64,000 nucleotides of DNA, taken from NCBI RefSeq assembly GCF_036287235.1, contig NZ_CP142850.1:1080001-1144000 (forward strand). Direction: 5' to 3'. This stretch comes from Exiguobacterium sp. 9-2. GTDB lineage: Bacteria > Bacillota > Bacilli > Exiguobacteriales > Exiguobacteriaceae. The first letter of the stretch is position 1, and every line of letters begins with the position of its first letter. The position numbers were made by a program, and so were the translations under genes. Of the stretch, positions 1 through 8,877 are shown in pieces. The notes beneath the pieces were generated by a model that saw nothing but the letters and a program-made list of their open reading frames with translations, searched no databases and had not been told where the DNA came from.

Positions 1-1911
1 CGTGATACGATTCAACTTGATTTACAAGCGTCATCTAAAGCCGCTGTCATTGATGAACTCGTCAACGTCCTCGATCGGGCAGGAAAACTAAACGATCGCT
101 CGGCATATAAAGAAGCAATTCTCGCACGGGAAGCGCAAAGTACGACAGGTTTAGGAGAAGGTATTGCCATCCCACACGCAAAAACAGCAGCGGTCAAAAC
201 ACCAGCAATCGCTTTCGGGCGTTCGGCAGGCGTTGACTACGAAGCACTCGACGGTCAACCAAGTCGGTTGTTCTTCATGATTGCGGCGGGTGAGAACGCA
301 GATAATGCACACCTTGAAACACTCTCGAAACTATCCGTTTATTTAATGGATATGAACTTCCGCGATACGATCCTTGCGGCTAAAACGAAAGACGAAGTCA
401 TCGCAGCAATCGAAGCGAAGGAACGCGAAGAAGAAGGTCCAGTTGACGTCTCAAGCGACAACGTCGATCAAGACGCACCATATATCCTTGCCGTCACAGC
501 TTGTCCGACAGGAATCGCACACACGTATATGGCAGCTGATGCCCTTCGTCAAAAAGCGGAAGAGATGGGTGTCCGTATCAAAGTCGAGACGAACGGATCG
601 ACAGGCGTCAAGAACGGTTTGACACAACAAGATATCAACGATGCGACAGCCATCATCGTCGCAGCGGATAAAGCAGTTGAGATGGATCGTTTTAACGGTA
701 AACACGTCGTTGAAGTACCAGTTGCACAAGGAATTCGGAAACCACAAGAATTGATCAACCGTGCCGTCAAACAGGATGCACCTGTCTACAAAGCAAGCGG
801 TTCAAGCGAAAGCTCAAAACCAGCTCGTGGCGGATTCTACAAACATTTGATGAGTGGGGTATCCGCGATGTTACCACTCGTCGTTGCAGGTGGTCTCTTG
901 ATCGCAATCAGCTTCTTCTGGGGTATCAACTCTGCGAACCCAAAAGATCCATCGTACAATGAATTCGCTGCGCAATTGATGACGATCGGGAAAGCCGCGT
1001 TCGGTCTCTTGATTCCGATCCTCGCTGGATTTATCGCGATGTCGATCGCTGATAAACCAGGTCTTGCTCCTGGTCTAATCGCTGGTTTCCTTGCAAGCAA
1101 CGGTAACGCTGGTTTCCTCGGCGGATTGATTGCCGGTTTCCTTGCCGGGTACGTCGTACTCTTGCTTGTTAAAGTATTCAAAGGTCTTCCAGCAGCACTC
1201 GAAGGAATCAAACCAGTCTTGCTCTATCCTCTGTTTGGTTCATTCATCACAGGAATGATCATGTTGCTCGTCATCAATGAGCCGATTGCGAAGTTCATGA
1301 CATGGCTCACAGATTCATTGAACGGACTCAGTGGTGGAAACGCAATCCTCCTCGGTATGCTCGTCGCAGCGATGATGGCAATCGACATGGGTGGTCCAAT
1401 CAACAAAACAGCATACGTTTTCGGTACAGCTGCTCTTACAGCAGGTAACACGGAAGTCATGGCAGCTGTCATGGCAGGTGGTATGGTTCCACCACTCATC
1501 GTTGCCTTCTCATCCACATTGTTCGCACGTAAGAAATTCACGCCGCAAGAACGTGAAGCAGGTATCGCTGCTTACGCAATGGGCGCATCGTTCGTCACTG
1601 AAGGTGCGATTCCATTCGCTGCAGCCGATCCACTGCGCGTCATTCCGTCAAGCGTCATCGGTTCAGCGATCGCTGGTGCGTTGACGATCGTCTTCGGCGT
1701 CTTGCTCCCTGCACCACACGGCGGTATCTTCGTCTTCCCGTTACTTGATGGTCCATCAGGTACGGTCATGGCAATCGTCGGTTACGCGGGTGCGATCCTC
1801 ATCGGTTCACTCGTCGGTGCGGCAATCCTATCCTTCCTCAAAAAACCGCTTGTTGACCAATCGGTCGCGAAAGCGGAAATGACAGAAGGAACAGGTACGA
1901 AAGCATCATAA
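1..1911 (+). CDS. fruA: PTS fructose transporter subunit IIABC (5' end missing)
   Basis: Membrane permease of the phosphotransferase system that takes up and phosphorylates fructose. The frame is open from base 1, so the start lies off the window; about 636 residues are present, close to the usual 620-640 for FruA, so only a few N-terminal residues are missing. Visible in order: an EIIA domain with the phosphorylated-histidine motif GIAIPHAKT, an EIIB domain with the cysteine motif VTACPTGIAHTYMAA, then a hydrophobic EIIC domain with many membrane segments starting about GGFYKHLMSGVSAMLP. In Bacillota fruA is normally the last gene of fruR-fruK-fruA, which agrees with the strong terminator just downstream. 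Fructose specificity is by family resemblance. Confidence 0.95.
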   Translation, partial: RDTIQLDLQASSKAAVIDELVNVLDRAGKLNDRSAYKEAILAREAQSTTGLGEGIAIPHAKTAAVKTPAIAFGRSAGVDYEALDGQPSRLFFMIAAGENADNAHLETLSKLSVYLMDMNFRDTILAAKTKDEVIAAIEAKEREEEGPVDVSSDNVDQDAPYILAVTACPTGIAHTYMAADALRQKAEEMGVRIKVETNGSTGVKNGLTQQDINDATAIIVAADKAVEMDRFNGKHVVEVPVAQGIRKPQELINRAVKQDAPVYKASGSSESSKPARGGFYKHLMSGVSAMLPLVVAGGLLIAISFFWGINSANPKDPSYNEFAAQLMTIGKAAFGLLIPILAGFIAMSIADKPGLAPGLIAGFLASNGNAGFLGGLIAGFLAGYVVLLLVKVFKGLPAALEGIKPVLLYPLFGSFITGMIMLLVINEPIAKFMTWLTDSLNGLSGGNAILLGMLVAAMMAIDMGGPINKTAYVFGTAALTAGNTEVMAAVMAGGMVPPLIVAFSSTLFARKKFTPQEREAGIAAYAMGASFVTEGAIPFAAADPLRVIPSSVIGSAIAGALTIVFGVLLPAPHGGIFVFPLLDGPSGTVMAIVGYAGAILIGSLVGAAILSFLKKPLVDQSVAKAEMTEGTGTKAS

Positions 1912-1920
1912 TTCACCTAA

Positions 1921-1956
1921 ATCTCCTCTCCGTTTTTAAGCGGAGGGGATTTTTTG
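1921..1956 (+). terminator. Rho-independent terminator after fruA
   Basis: GC-rich inverted repeat (CTCTCCG / CGGAGGGG) with a TTTTTA loop, followed by a T run. Confidence 0.85.
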
Positions 1957-2018
1957 TTGAATTTTGACGGCTAACGGTGAAGAATAGAGGGCATACTGAA
2001 TAAGAAGGAGGGATGGAC

Positions 2019-3164
2019 ATGGGTGGACAATCCTTACAAATCGGACCACGGACCATTAAGACAGGTCTTGCGGTCATCTTGGCGCTGTTGATCAGTAATC
2101 TGTTCAACCTCAGCCCGATCCTGCCTGCAATCTCGGCAGCGACGACACTCCTGCCTTCGGTCTATCAGACATGGAAACAATTTCTCGAGGAAGCAGAAGC
2201 CAACTTGATTGGTGCCTTTTTGACTTTACTCGCACTTTGGATTTTAGGGGATAATCCAGCGAATCCGCTCGCGATCGGAATCGTCATCATGGCAGCGATC
2301 TCGATTTTGCTAGCCTTTGGTTTCGGGCGGACGATTCCACACGTCGTTTTGATGATCATCGTCATTCTCGAAAGTGTGGCGACAGCGACCGAGCCACTTT
2401 GGCAAGTCGTCTTGATCCGTTACTTGCTCGTCATGCTCGGGATCGGCTGTGCGCTTGGCATCAATGCGCTGATCTTCCCGCCGCGCTATGGCAATGTCTA
2501 CTATCAAAAAGCGACGAAACTCTTCGAAAAGCTGCTCGTCGTCACGCGAGCGATTGCCTTCGAAGGAAAAGTTGCTCCATACCGGGCAGCGATCGATAAA
2601 ATGTCAAATTCGCTCCTTGAGACACAAAACTTGTTCAACCTACACAAGGAAGAGATTCGAGGAACGCGTCAGAAGCACGCCTCGCTCTTACGGAACCTCT
2701 TGATTCTCAAACATATGCAATCGTGCCTCGAACGTGGTGTCGCGACGGCAGAGCGCTTCAGAGAGCGAGAGAAGGCCCTTGACTCGATTGCGGACGATCT
2801 TCGGAGTGAATTGTTTTATCACTTGATGCATATCGCACAGCGACAAGAGAAGGTCTTGCTGACATATGATCTCTTGTTGACGGAAGAACCACTCGCGATG
2901 GAGGATCTCGTCAAAGAGAACATCGCCTTCGTCAAGCACTCTTTCCTTGACCGCGATGAACTCGAGGAAGAAGTCATCATGGAAATCTTACCGATCGTCG
3001 TCTCGATGAATGAGTGGATCCAAGAGCTTGAAGCATTCGAAAAACGGCTCAACGGTGCGCTTCGTCGTCATATCACATCACTGACGATCGAACAAAAATC
3101 AGTCCGCGATAAAACATTTAATCGATTTAAACGTAAAAAAGCCATTGACGAAAGTAAAAAGTAA
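2019..3164 (+). CDS. Aromatic acid exporter (ArAE/FUSC-like) family membrane protein
   Basis: Predicted inner-membrane protein of 381 residues. The N-terminal half (to about residue 150) has several hydrophobic helices containing TGLAVILALLISNLF and VVLMIIVILESVA; the C-terminal half is charged and helical, probably cytoplasmic. This two-part layout is typical of the Bacillus YqjA/DUF939 proteins annotated as aromatic acid exporters; substrate unknown. An ATG at 2013 abuts the ribosome site AAGGAGGG (2005-2012), so the ATG at 2019, six bases away, is the better start. It stands alone, and its last codons overlap a promoter for the downstream T-box transcript. Confidence 0.8.
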   Translation: MGGQSLQIGPRTIKTGLAVILALLISNLFNLSPILPAISAATTLLPSVYQTWKQFLEEAEANLIGAFLTLLALWILGDNPANPLAIGIVIMAAISILLAFGFGRTIPHVVLMIIVILESVATATEPLWQVVLIRYLLVMLGIGCALGINALIFPPRYGNVYYQKATKLFEKLLVVTRAIAFEGKVAPYRAAIDKMSNSLLETQNLFNLHKEEIRGTRQKHASLLRNLLILKHMQSCLERGVATAERFREREKALDSIADDLRSELFYHLMHIAQRQEKVLLTYDLLLTEEPLAMEDLVKENIAFVKHSFLDRDELEEEVIMEILPIVVSMNEWIQELEAFEKRLNGALRRHITSLTIEQKSVRDKTFNRFKRKKAIDESKK

Positions 3165-3173
3165 GCGTATAGT
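3145..3173 (+). promoter_or_regulatory. Sigma-A promoter of the phhA T-box transcript
   Basis: TTGACG (3145-3150), 17-base spacer, TATAGT (3168-3173). The -35 box lies within the last codons of the preceding gene. Transcription would begin near 3180, ahead of the T-box leader. Confidence 0.75.
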
Positions 3174-3234
3174 CCTCCTTAACGATACTTTACTTGCTAA
3201 AAGCATAACAGTATAACAGCATAACAGAACGAAA

Positions 3235-3470
3235 GATTAAGCGATGATGAAACCGAAGTAAAGACCATCTCCCTGTTTCAGAGAGCACGTGGCGCTGCGA
3301 ACGTGTACACAGATGGTGTTGAATTACAGTTTCTGAGCTTCTTGCGTAAGCGAGCGGAGCAAACCGTTATCCCGATCATGAGTGACTCAGTCGATGACTG
3401 GGTAATCAGGGTGGTACCGCGGCTTTCGTCGCCCCTGTCGAACAATATGTTCGGCAGGGGCTTTTTTGTT
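3235..3470 (+). promoter_or_regulatory. T-box riboswitch (tRNA-Tyr specifier) upstream of phhA
   Basis: Leader RNA that senses uncharged tRNA. The T-box sequence AGGGTGGTACCGCGG at 3408-3422 is canonical and is followed by a terminator (3431-3467) with which it would compete. In Stem I, GAAAC (about 3249) pairs with GTTTC (about 3329) and ACCATCT (3264) with AGATGGT (3311). The loop between them on the 3' side is GTTGAATTACA; the triplet before the closing purine is UAC (3325-3327), a tyrosine codon. This fits a gene that makes tyrosine. The T-box is certain; the specifier is read by eye. Confidence 0.93.
3431..3467 (+). terminator. T-box regulatory terminator
   Basis: GCCCCTGTCGAACA / TGTTCGGCAGGGGC stem followed by TTTTTT; the mutually exclusive partner of the T-box antiterminator. 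Confidence 0.93.
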
Positions 3471-3499
3471 ATCTATCATTCATTCAAGGGGGAACTCAT

Positions 3500-5149
3500 A
3501 TGTCTACACCAATCATTCCAAGTCATTTACGTCCACACGTCGCACCACAGCACTACGAAGACTACACACCAACGGATCATGCCGTTTGGAGATACGTCAT
3601 GCGACTGAATTTAAATACATTACAAGATACAGCACATCCAGCATACCTCGAAGGGCTTGCTGCATCGGGCATCAGCCCGGAACGGATTCCAGATGTACGT
3701 GAGATGACAGCGAACCTAAGCCGTGGAGGCTGGGGAACAGTCGCTGTCGATGGTCTCATTCCTGGCGTCGCCTTCTTCGATTTCCAAGGACATGGTTTAT
3801 TACCGATTGCGACCGACATCCGGAAGGTCGATAACATTCTCTACACTCCAGCACCGGATATTCTGCACGAAGCAGCGGGGCATGCACCGATCTTAATGAA
3901 TCCGGTCTACGCGGAATTCGTTCGTCGCTTCGGTGAGATCGGGGCACATGCCTTTAACCATAAAGCCGAGCATGACGTATTCAAGGCACTCAAGAAATTG
4001 ACGATCGTCAAAGAGAGTCCATTCTCGACGCCAGCCGATATCGAGCAAGCTGAAATTGAGCTTGCGGAGACACGGACACACGTCAAAGGGATTTCGGAAG
4101 CGAACGAAATCTCACGTCTGTTCTGGTGGACGGTTGAATTCGGTCTGATCGGTGATATCGACAACCCACAAATCTACGGGGCAGGTCTTCTATCATCAGT
4201 CGGTGAAAGTCGCCATTGTTTGACGGACGCGGTCGTTAAACATCCATTCTCGCTTGAGAAAGCACTTGCGACGAAACATGACGTGACGAGCATGCAAAAA
4301 GAACTCTTCGTCTGTGAATCGTTTGAACAACTCCGCGACGCACTTGAAGAATTCGCTCAATCGATGTCCTACATTCGCGGTGGCATCCACGGACTGACGA
4401 AAGCCGTTGAATCGGGCAATCTGTCAACGCTCGTCTTCGACAGCGGTCTCTCACTCGTCGGTGTTCCTGAAACGCAAGAAATTCACGATTCGCTGCATAT
4501 CGTCAAACTGACTGGACCGACAGCGTTGGCTGCAAACGGTGAAGTGTTGACAGGTCAAGGACTTGCAGATCATCCGGAAGGCTTTACACTCCTTCACGGC
4601 AAGGAATTGAACGAAGTATTGATGCAAGTCAAAGTCGGTGAACGTCTCGACTGGGCGGAAGGAAATGTTCACGTCACAGGTGACATCACAGCAATTCAAA
4701 ACGTCAATGGTCACCGGGCACTCGTCGTTTTAGAAGCAGCAACGCTCTCGAACGATGGGAAAACGATGACGATGGACCGGATGGAATTGATCGTCGGTGA
4801 CATCACGTCAGCATTCCCGGGAACGGAAGTTGAAGCACTGAAGCCAATTCCAGAAACGATCGAGTTCGAACGAATCGAGCGTCCGTTGACAGCGGCTGAT
4901 CCAATCTTTGAAGTTGTTCGTGAGATTCGCGAAGGACGTGCTGGTCGGGAACGGTTGCCGCAACTGATCGACCAGACACTCGTCCAGTTACCGGACGCTT
5001 GGTTACTCCGCCTCGAATTACTTGAGTTAGCGGATGAAGTTGACCAACCACGTCTGGTCGCTGATCTCGAGCGTTTAAAAGCAACGTCCGCACAGCGAGA
5101 TGAATTAATCACGCGCGGGATGGCATTACTCGACGTCGTTCATCAATGA
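3500..5149 (+). CDS. phhA: Phenylalanine 4-monooxygenase (aromatic amino acid hydroxylase)
   Basis: Converts phenylalanine to tyrosine with O2 and a reduced pterin. The N-terminal half carries the pterin-dependent hydroxylase core: ILHEAAGHAPIL supplies the two iron-ligand histidines (about H123 and H128) and FWWTVEFGLI the glutamate ligand (about E213). At 549 residues it is much longer than proteobacterial PhhA (about 260-300) and resembles the long Bacillus cereus-type enzymes; the C-terminal half (from about 300) has no function I can name and may be regulatory. The ATG follows AAGGGGG. It lies behind a tyrosine T-box, so it probably serves tyrosine synthesis rather than phenylalanine breakdown. 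The next gene follows after 60 bases. Confidence 0.92.
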   Translation: MSTPIIPSHLRPHVAPQHYEDYTPTDHAVWRYVMRLNLNTLQDTAHPAYLEGLAASGISPERIPDVREMTANLSRGGWGTVAVDGLIPGVAFFDFQGHGLLPIATDIRKVDNILYTPAPDILHEAAGHAPILMNPVYAEFVRRFGEIGAHAFNHKAEHDVFKALKKLTIVKESPFSTPADIEQAEIELAETRTHVKGISEANEISRLFWWTVEFGLIGDIDNPQIYGAGLLSSVGESRHCLTDAVVKHPFSLEKALATKHDVTSMQKELFVCESFEQLRDALEEFAQSMSYIRGGIHGLTKAVESGNLSTLVFDSGLSLVGVPETQEIHDSLHIVKLTGPTALAANGEVLTGQGLADHPEGFTLLHGKELNEVLMQVKVGERLDWAEGNVHVTGDITAIQNVNGHRALVVLEAATLSNDGKTMTMDRMELIVGDITSAFPGTEVEALKPIPETIEFERIERPLTAADPIFEVVREIREGRAGRERLPQLIDQTLVQLPDAWLLRLELLELADEVDQPRLVADLERLKATSAQRDELITRGMALLDVVHQ

Positions 5150-5209
5150 GTCGAACTCCGGTTCTGAACCTGTTAGAATGGAGACATTCGGTAAAAGGGG
5201 ATGATCGGT

Positions 5210-5731
5210 ATGACAAATTATTATCAAGACGTAAAGGAATTCCACCGTGTGTTTTCACACCCTGGTGCAACGACGCCAACACCAATGACGGTCGATCGTG
5301 GAATCAAACGCTCGACCTGGACGGCAGAAGAAGCGGTCGTTGAGTTCTTGCATCAAACGGCGACAAGTGAAGCAGAGTTCCTCGAGGCGATCGAACGTTT
5401 CAAGTCAGGGCTTGATACAGCGGTCGAAAAATCGCTCCAGATGAAACAACCCGAAACAGATGTCGAACGACTCGTTGGACAAGGGGATGCCTTGACGGAC
5501 GCGCTCTACTTCATCATGGGAAGCTTTGTTGAGATCGGGCTTGATCCGGCTCCATTGTTTGAGATCGTTCAACGTGCCAATATGGCGAAGCTTGGACCGG
5601 ACGGAAAACCAATCTTCCGAGAATCTGACCAAAAGGTCATGAAACCAGAAGGCTGGCAACCACCGGAACCACAGCTTGAAGCAGAAGTACGTCGACAAAT
5701 TGCTGCGGCTTCGAGTATGTCAAAAGCTTGA
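5210..5731 (+). CDS. MazG/PRA-PH-like predicted phosphohydrolase
   Basis: Protein of 173 residues resembling the all-alpha NTP-pyrophosphohydrolase/PRA-PH fold (often annotated as a Cof-like hydrolase, COG4696). Features include VERLVGQGDALTDALYFIMG, with an acidic/polar D-A-L-x-D helix typical of MazG-like metal binding, and the C-terminal KLGPDGKPIFRESDQKVMKP. The upstream ATG (5201) abuts the ribosome site, so the ATG at 5210 is preferred. It lies 60 bases after phhA and is probably co-transcribed; a role in nucleotide clean-up is inference. Confidence 0.7.
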   Translation: MTNYYQDVKEFHRVFSHPGATTPTPMTVDRGIKRSTWTAEEAVVEFLHQTATSEAEFLEAIERFKSGLDTAVEKSLQMKQPETDVERLVGQGDALTDALYFIMGSFVEIGLDPAPLFEIVQRANMAKLGPDGKPIFRESDQKVMKPEGWQPPEPQLEAEVRRQIAAASSMSKA

Positions 5732-5744
5732 TTCAAAATAACAA

Positions 5745-5782
5745 AAAGAGGGATGACTGGTACATACACCGGTCATCCCTCT
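5745..5782. terminator. Bidirectional terminator between convergent genes
   Basis: AGAGGGATGACTGG / CCGGTCATCCCTCT stem with A run before and T run after. Confidence 0.9.
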
Positions 5783-5791
5783 ATTTTTCAT

Positions 5792-6088
5792 CTATTCACT
5801 TCTTACTTGATAACGCGATAAATCGAGTTGACGGATTGTAAGGAACTCGACACCTTCTGCTTCAAGTGCCAGCCGTTGTTCATCGCCTTCGAGCGATAGT
5901 TTTCCGCCAGCAGCAAGCACGCGGTGCCACGGTAGACGTTCCGTCTTACTCATGCTGTGAAGAATTCGCGCCACTTGTCGTGCGCTACGCGGATGACCGG
6001 CGAGTCGAGCGACTTGCCCGTACGTCATGACCCGACCAGCAGGAATCGAGCGAATGATGGTCAGAACATCTTCCGTAAAGGGAGTCAT
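5792..6088 (-). CDS. Alkyltransferase-like protein (ATL, MGMT family without catalytic Cys)
   Basis: 98-residue protein with the DNA-binding fold of O6-alkylguanine transferase: GRVMTYGQVARLAGHPRSARQV contains the helix-turn-helix and arginine finger. The active-site PCHR of true MGMT is PWHR here (LPWHRVLA), the signature of ATL proteins. In that family the protein binds O6-alkylguanine without repairing it and recruits nucleotide excision repair. Its ATG overlaps the last four bases (ATGA) of the cation transporter gene upstream, so the two are translationally coupled. Confidence 0.9.
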   Translation of the reverse strand: MTPFTEDVLTIIRSIPAGRVMTYGQVARLAGHPRSARQVARILHSMSKTERLPWHRVLAAGGKLSLEGDEQRLALEAEGVEFLTIRQLDLSRYQVRSE

Positions 6089-7053
6089 GACTCGTCAGAA
6101 ACGACGACGTACTGTTGAATCTTATCGTCTTCGTCAAAGCCGATCGTCACATCGATGATGCCTTGTTGCAAACGGATCTGAAGTTCAAGGCGGTCCTTGA
6201 TGTCGTCTGCTTGAGCGATCGTCAACGTCGGATCAACTTCGATTTCAACTTCGACGTGGAAATGATCGCCTTCTTTAATAACTTCCAGTTTACTAATGTC
6301 TTTGACGTCTGGGTCTTTCATAATCAGTCCGCCGAGACGTGCTGCCATCGTCTCATCGGCTTCACCAAGTGCACCAGCTGCGTTTTGCAGGAAGACGTTT
6401 CCGACGACGTAAAACATCATCAGCCCGATCAGGATCGAAGCAATTCCTTCTGCCTGATGAAACGGTGTCACATGTGAGATGATGACGGCGATCATCGCGA
6501 CGATTCCGCCAGCCGTTGCGACTAAGTCTTCAAGGAACACAAGGCGTGTCGCTGGTTTTGCTTGCTTCAGTGACCGGAAGCTGTCGAGGATGAGGCGTGG
6601 TCCTTTTGAGTCCAATTTCGCATCATGCGCGATTTCCTGCATTGCTTTAAAGAACACACCACTTTCTAAGACGACCCCTGCGAATAAAACGGATAACGTG
6701 ATCCAGAAGCCTGTCGATTCTGTCGGTTCGATGATATGGGCAATCCCTTCATGAATCGTTTCGTAGGCCATGATGCCGACAAAGAGGATTGCGCCTAACA
6801 AGACGAGATTGACGAGACGACCAAAGCCATTCGGGAACCGTTTCGTTGGTGCTTTTTTACTGAGGGCAGAACCGATGAAGACGAAAAATTGATTGGCAGC
6901 ATCCCCGAGCGTATGCATCATTTCGGCGAACATCGCGACATTTCCCGTCAGGACGTAGGCAATTGCCTTGATGATGGCGATGATAGAGTTGACGATGCCT
7001 GCCGTCAACGCAGACCGGTTACCCCGGCGTAATAACGTGAAAAATTCTCCCAT
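6085..7053 (-). CDS. Cation diffusion facilitator family transporter
   Basis: 322-residue membrane antiporter for divalent cations (CDF; B. subtilis YdbO-like). A first membrane segment near residues 15-38 is followed by MFAEMMHTLGDAANQ, carrying the HxxxD metal site of helix 2; a second acidic motif LEDLVATAGG lies in helix 5. The C-terminal cytoplasmic domain HFHVEVEIEVDPTLTIAQADD is typical of CDF proteins. Metal specificity cannot be told from sequence. The start follows AAGGAGT. It forms a two-gene unit with the overlapping ATL gene. Confidence 0.88.
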   Translation of the reverse strand: MGEFFTLLRRGNRSALTAGIVNSIIAIIKAIAYVLTGNVAMFAEMMHTLGDAANQFFVFIGSALSKKAPTKRFPNGFGRLVNLVLLGAILFVGIMAYETIHEGIAHIIEPTESTGFWITLSVLFAGVVLESGVFFKAMQEIAHDAKLDSKGPRLILDSFRSLKQAKPATRLVFLEDLVATAGGIVAMIAVIISHVTPFHQAEGIASILIGLMMFYVVGNVFLQNAAGALGEADETMAARLGGLIMKDPDVKDISKLEVIKEGDHFHVEVEIEVDPTLTIAQADDIKDRLELQIRLQQGIIDVTIGFDEDDKIQQYVVVSDES

Positions 7054-7136
7054 GATTGTACTCCTTTTAGTTAAGTTACGTATTAGTTCATTTTATTATG
7101 TTACATCATTTTGAGAAAAACGACTATCTTCACATG

Positions 7137-7165
7137 AAAAAACCCACGCAAGCTGCGCGGGTTTA
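7137..7165 (-). terminator. Terminator of the general-stress flavoprotein gene
   Basis: On the minus strand AAACCCGCGC / GCGTGGGTTT stem ending in TTTTTTC. Confidence 0.85.
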
Positions 7166-7170
7166 ACTCG

Positions 7171-7656
7171 TCAAGATAAGTCGACTGTTTTATTGATTTC
7201 GTTCTCATCGTCTTTGCCGACGACTTTCTTCAAGACTTGTTTGACGGACTTTGTCGTGTTTCCTGTTTCCCAGTACTCAGCAGCTTCCGTGTTGACCTTG
7301 ATCAAGACGACTTTCGGATCTTCGTATGTCGTTCCAAGATATGCTTCGTAACGTGGGCTCCAGAGCTCTTTTTTTCGTTCGATGTCTTCGACGAGTTCTG
7401 CTGTCCCACGAATCGAGACGTATGATTTGTCGACGTACGCGACGTTAACACTCGGATTCTTAAGTAATTCTTGATACTTGTCCGTTTCTTTTGAAGTGAG
7501 GAACCAGAGGTCACCATCAAATTCAATATCCTGCGTTTGCATCGGACGCGATACGAGTCCTTCTGCTGCAATCGTCGTCAGCATCGCTGTCTCGATTTTA
7601 TCGATCAGTTTCTTGACCGTTTCGACTGCTTCTTGATTCGTAGTATGCGTTGACAT
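7171..7656 (-). CDS. Pyridoxamine 5'-phosphate oxidase-like general stress protein (GSP26 type)
   Basis: 161-residue single-domain split-barrel flavoprotein of the general-stress-protein-26 family. Recognisable parts: KIETAMLTTIAAEGLVSRPM (first strands), DLWFLTSKETDKY, and NVAYVDKSYVSIRGTAELV. The reaction is unknown. The longest frame begins at 7671, but that ATG lies within the ribosome site GAGGTGG; the ATG at 7656 has correct spacing. A SigB-like promoter (7702-7726) supports stress induction. Monocistronic. Confidence 0.85.
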   Translation of the reverse strand: MSTHTTNQEAVETVKKLIDKIETAMLTTIAAEGLVSRPMQTQDIEFDGDLWFLTSKETDKYQELLKNPSVNVAYVDKSYVSIRGTAELVEDIERKKELWSPRYEAYLGTTYEDPKVVLIKVNTEAAEYWETGNTTKSVKQVLKKVVGKDDENEINKTVDLS

Positions 7657-7701
7657 GTAGCTCCACCTCATTCGTTAGATTTTTATGCTCACGTAAGGAT
7701 T

Positions 7702-7726
7702 GTTCCCTGAATTTTAAAATAAAAAC
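7702..7726 (-). promoter_or_regulatory. SigB-like promoter of the GSP26-type gene
   Basis: On the minus strand GTTTTT, 13-base spacer, GGGAAC; close to the SigB consensus GTTTAA-N12-14-GGGTAT and about 45 bases before the start codon. Confidence 0.55.
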
Positions 7727-7819
7727 GTCCCCATGACAGAAAGAAGCAGTTTCGTTGCACGGTACAACGAGGAGGCGTACAGTGTAGGTACGCATTCGAA
7801 AGAAAAAGGAGAGACATAT

Positions 7820-8830
7820 ATGAAACTTAGTATTTTAGACCAATCCCCGGTCTCTAAAGGACAATCCCCATCTGATGCCTTACACGAAACGGTCGAGCTC
7901 GCGAAAATCGCGGACGAACTCGGTTATCATCGCCTGTGGGTATCCGAGCACCACTTTGCAAAAACCCTAGCCGGTTCGAGTCCGGAAGTCTTGATCGCGT
8001 ATATGGCAGCCGTGACAAAACAGATTCGCCTTGGTTCAGGCGGCGTCATGTTGCCACATTACAGTGCCTACAAAGTTGCGGAGAACTTCCGTGTCCTCGA
8101 AGGACTTGCTCCGAACCGGATTGATCTCGGTCTCGGTCGGGCACCAGGTGGTATGCCCCTTGCGACGCGTGCGTTACAAGAAGGTTCGTCGCCACGGTTT
8201 GGTGGAGCTGATTATGGTGAGCAACTTGATGATCTCGTCGACTACCTGAAAGACGGGGCACCTGCCGGACACCGGTTCGCGGGACTCGTCGCAACACCAG
8301 AAGTCGATACGACACCAGAAGGCTGGTTGCTCGGATCAAGTGGTGGTAGTGCCTTGAACGCCGCACAACGCGGATTCGGATTTGCCTTTGCTCACTTCAT
8401 CAATGGACAGGGTGGTCAGGAAGTAATGGATTACTATCGTCATAATTTCATGGCGACGTCGTTTAATGAGACACCACAAACACTCGTTTCGATCTTCGTG
8501 ACATGTGCCGAAACGACGGAAGAAGCAGAACGTTTGGCGTCAAGCCTTGATTTATCTCTGCTCTTACTCGAAAAAGGGGTCTCGTCAACAGGAACGCCGA
8601 CACCGGAAGAAGCAGCAGCGTATCCGTATACGTTCCAAGATCAGTTCCGGATTGCTGAAAATCGGAAACGGATGATCGTCGGTAACCCGGAATCCGTTGC
8701 GAAACAATTACAAGAGCTTGCCGATTCATATGGAACGGACGAAGTGATGATTGCTTCGATGATCGCAGACAAACAAGCAAAACAACAATCATTAAAATTA
8801 ATCATGGACGCTATCAAAGCGACAGTCTGA
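7820..8830 (+). CDS. LLM class flavin-dependent oxidoreductase (luciferase-like monooxygenase)
   Basis: 336-residue TIM-barrel flavoprotein of the bacterial luciferase family, single-component alkanal-monooxygenase-like group. Visible motifs: MKLSILDQSPVSKG at the first strand, YHRLWVSEHH, RIRLGSGGVMLPHYS-type strand (IRLGSGGVMLPHYS), and RIDLGLGRAPGG. Substrate unknown. The open frame runs upstream to 7733, but AAAGGAGAG at 7805-7813 precedes the ATG at 7820, which also starts the conserved N-terminus. Followed by its own terminator. Confidence 0.88.
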   Translation: MKLSILDQSPVSKGQSPSDALHETVELAKIADELGYHRLWVSEHHFAKTLAGSSPEVLIAYMAAVTKQIRLGSGGVMLPHYSAYKVAENFRVLEGLAPNRIDLGLGRAPGGMPLATRALQEGSSPRFGGADYGEQLDDLVDYLKDGAPAGHRFAGLVATPEVDTTPEGWLLGSSGGSALNAAQRGFGFAFAHFINGQGGQEVMDYYRHNFMATSFNETPQTLVSIFVTCAETTEEAERLASSLDLSLLLLEKGVSSTGTPTPEEAAAYPYTFQDQFRIAENRKRMIVGNPESVAKQLQELADSYGTDEVMIASMIADKQAKQQSLKLIMDAIKATV

Positions 8831-8836
8831 TTTATA

Positions 8837-8877
8837 CGCACGTCCTTTCTCACGAAGTGAGGGAGGACGTGTTTTTT
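8837..8877 (+). terminator. Terminator of the luciferase-like gene
   Basis: CACGTCCTTTCTCAC / GTGAGGGAGGACGTG stem followed by TTTTTT. It overlaps the 3' end of the convergent MFS gene. Confidence 0.88.

Noticed and set aside
3321-3332. Phenylalanine (UUC) as the T-box specifier
   Set aside because: UUC falls in the lower Stem I helix (GTTTC pairing with GAAAC); UAC lies in the internal loop directly before the closing purine.
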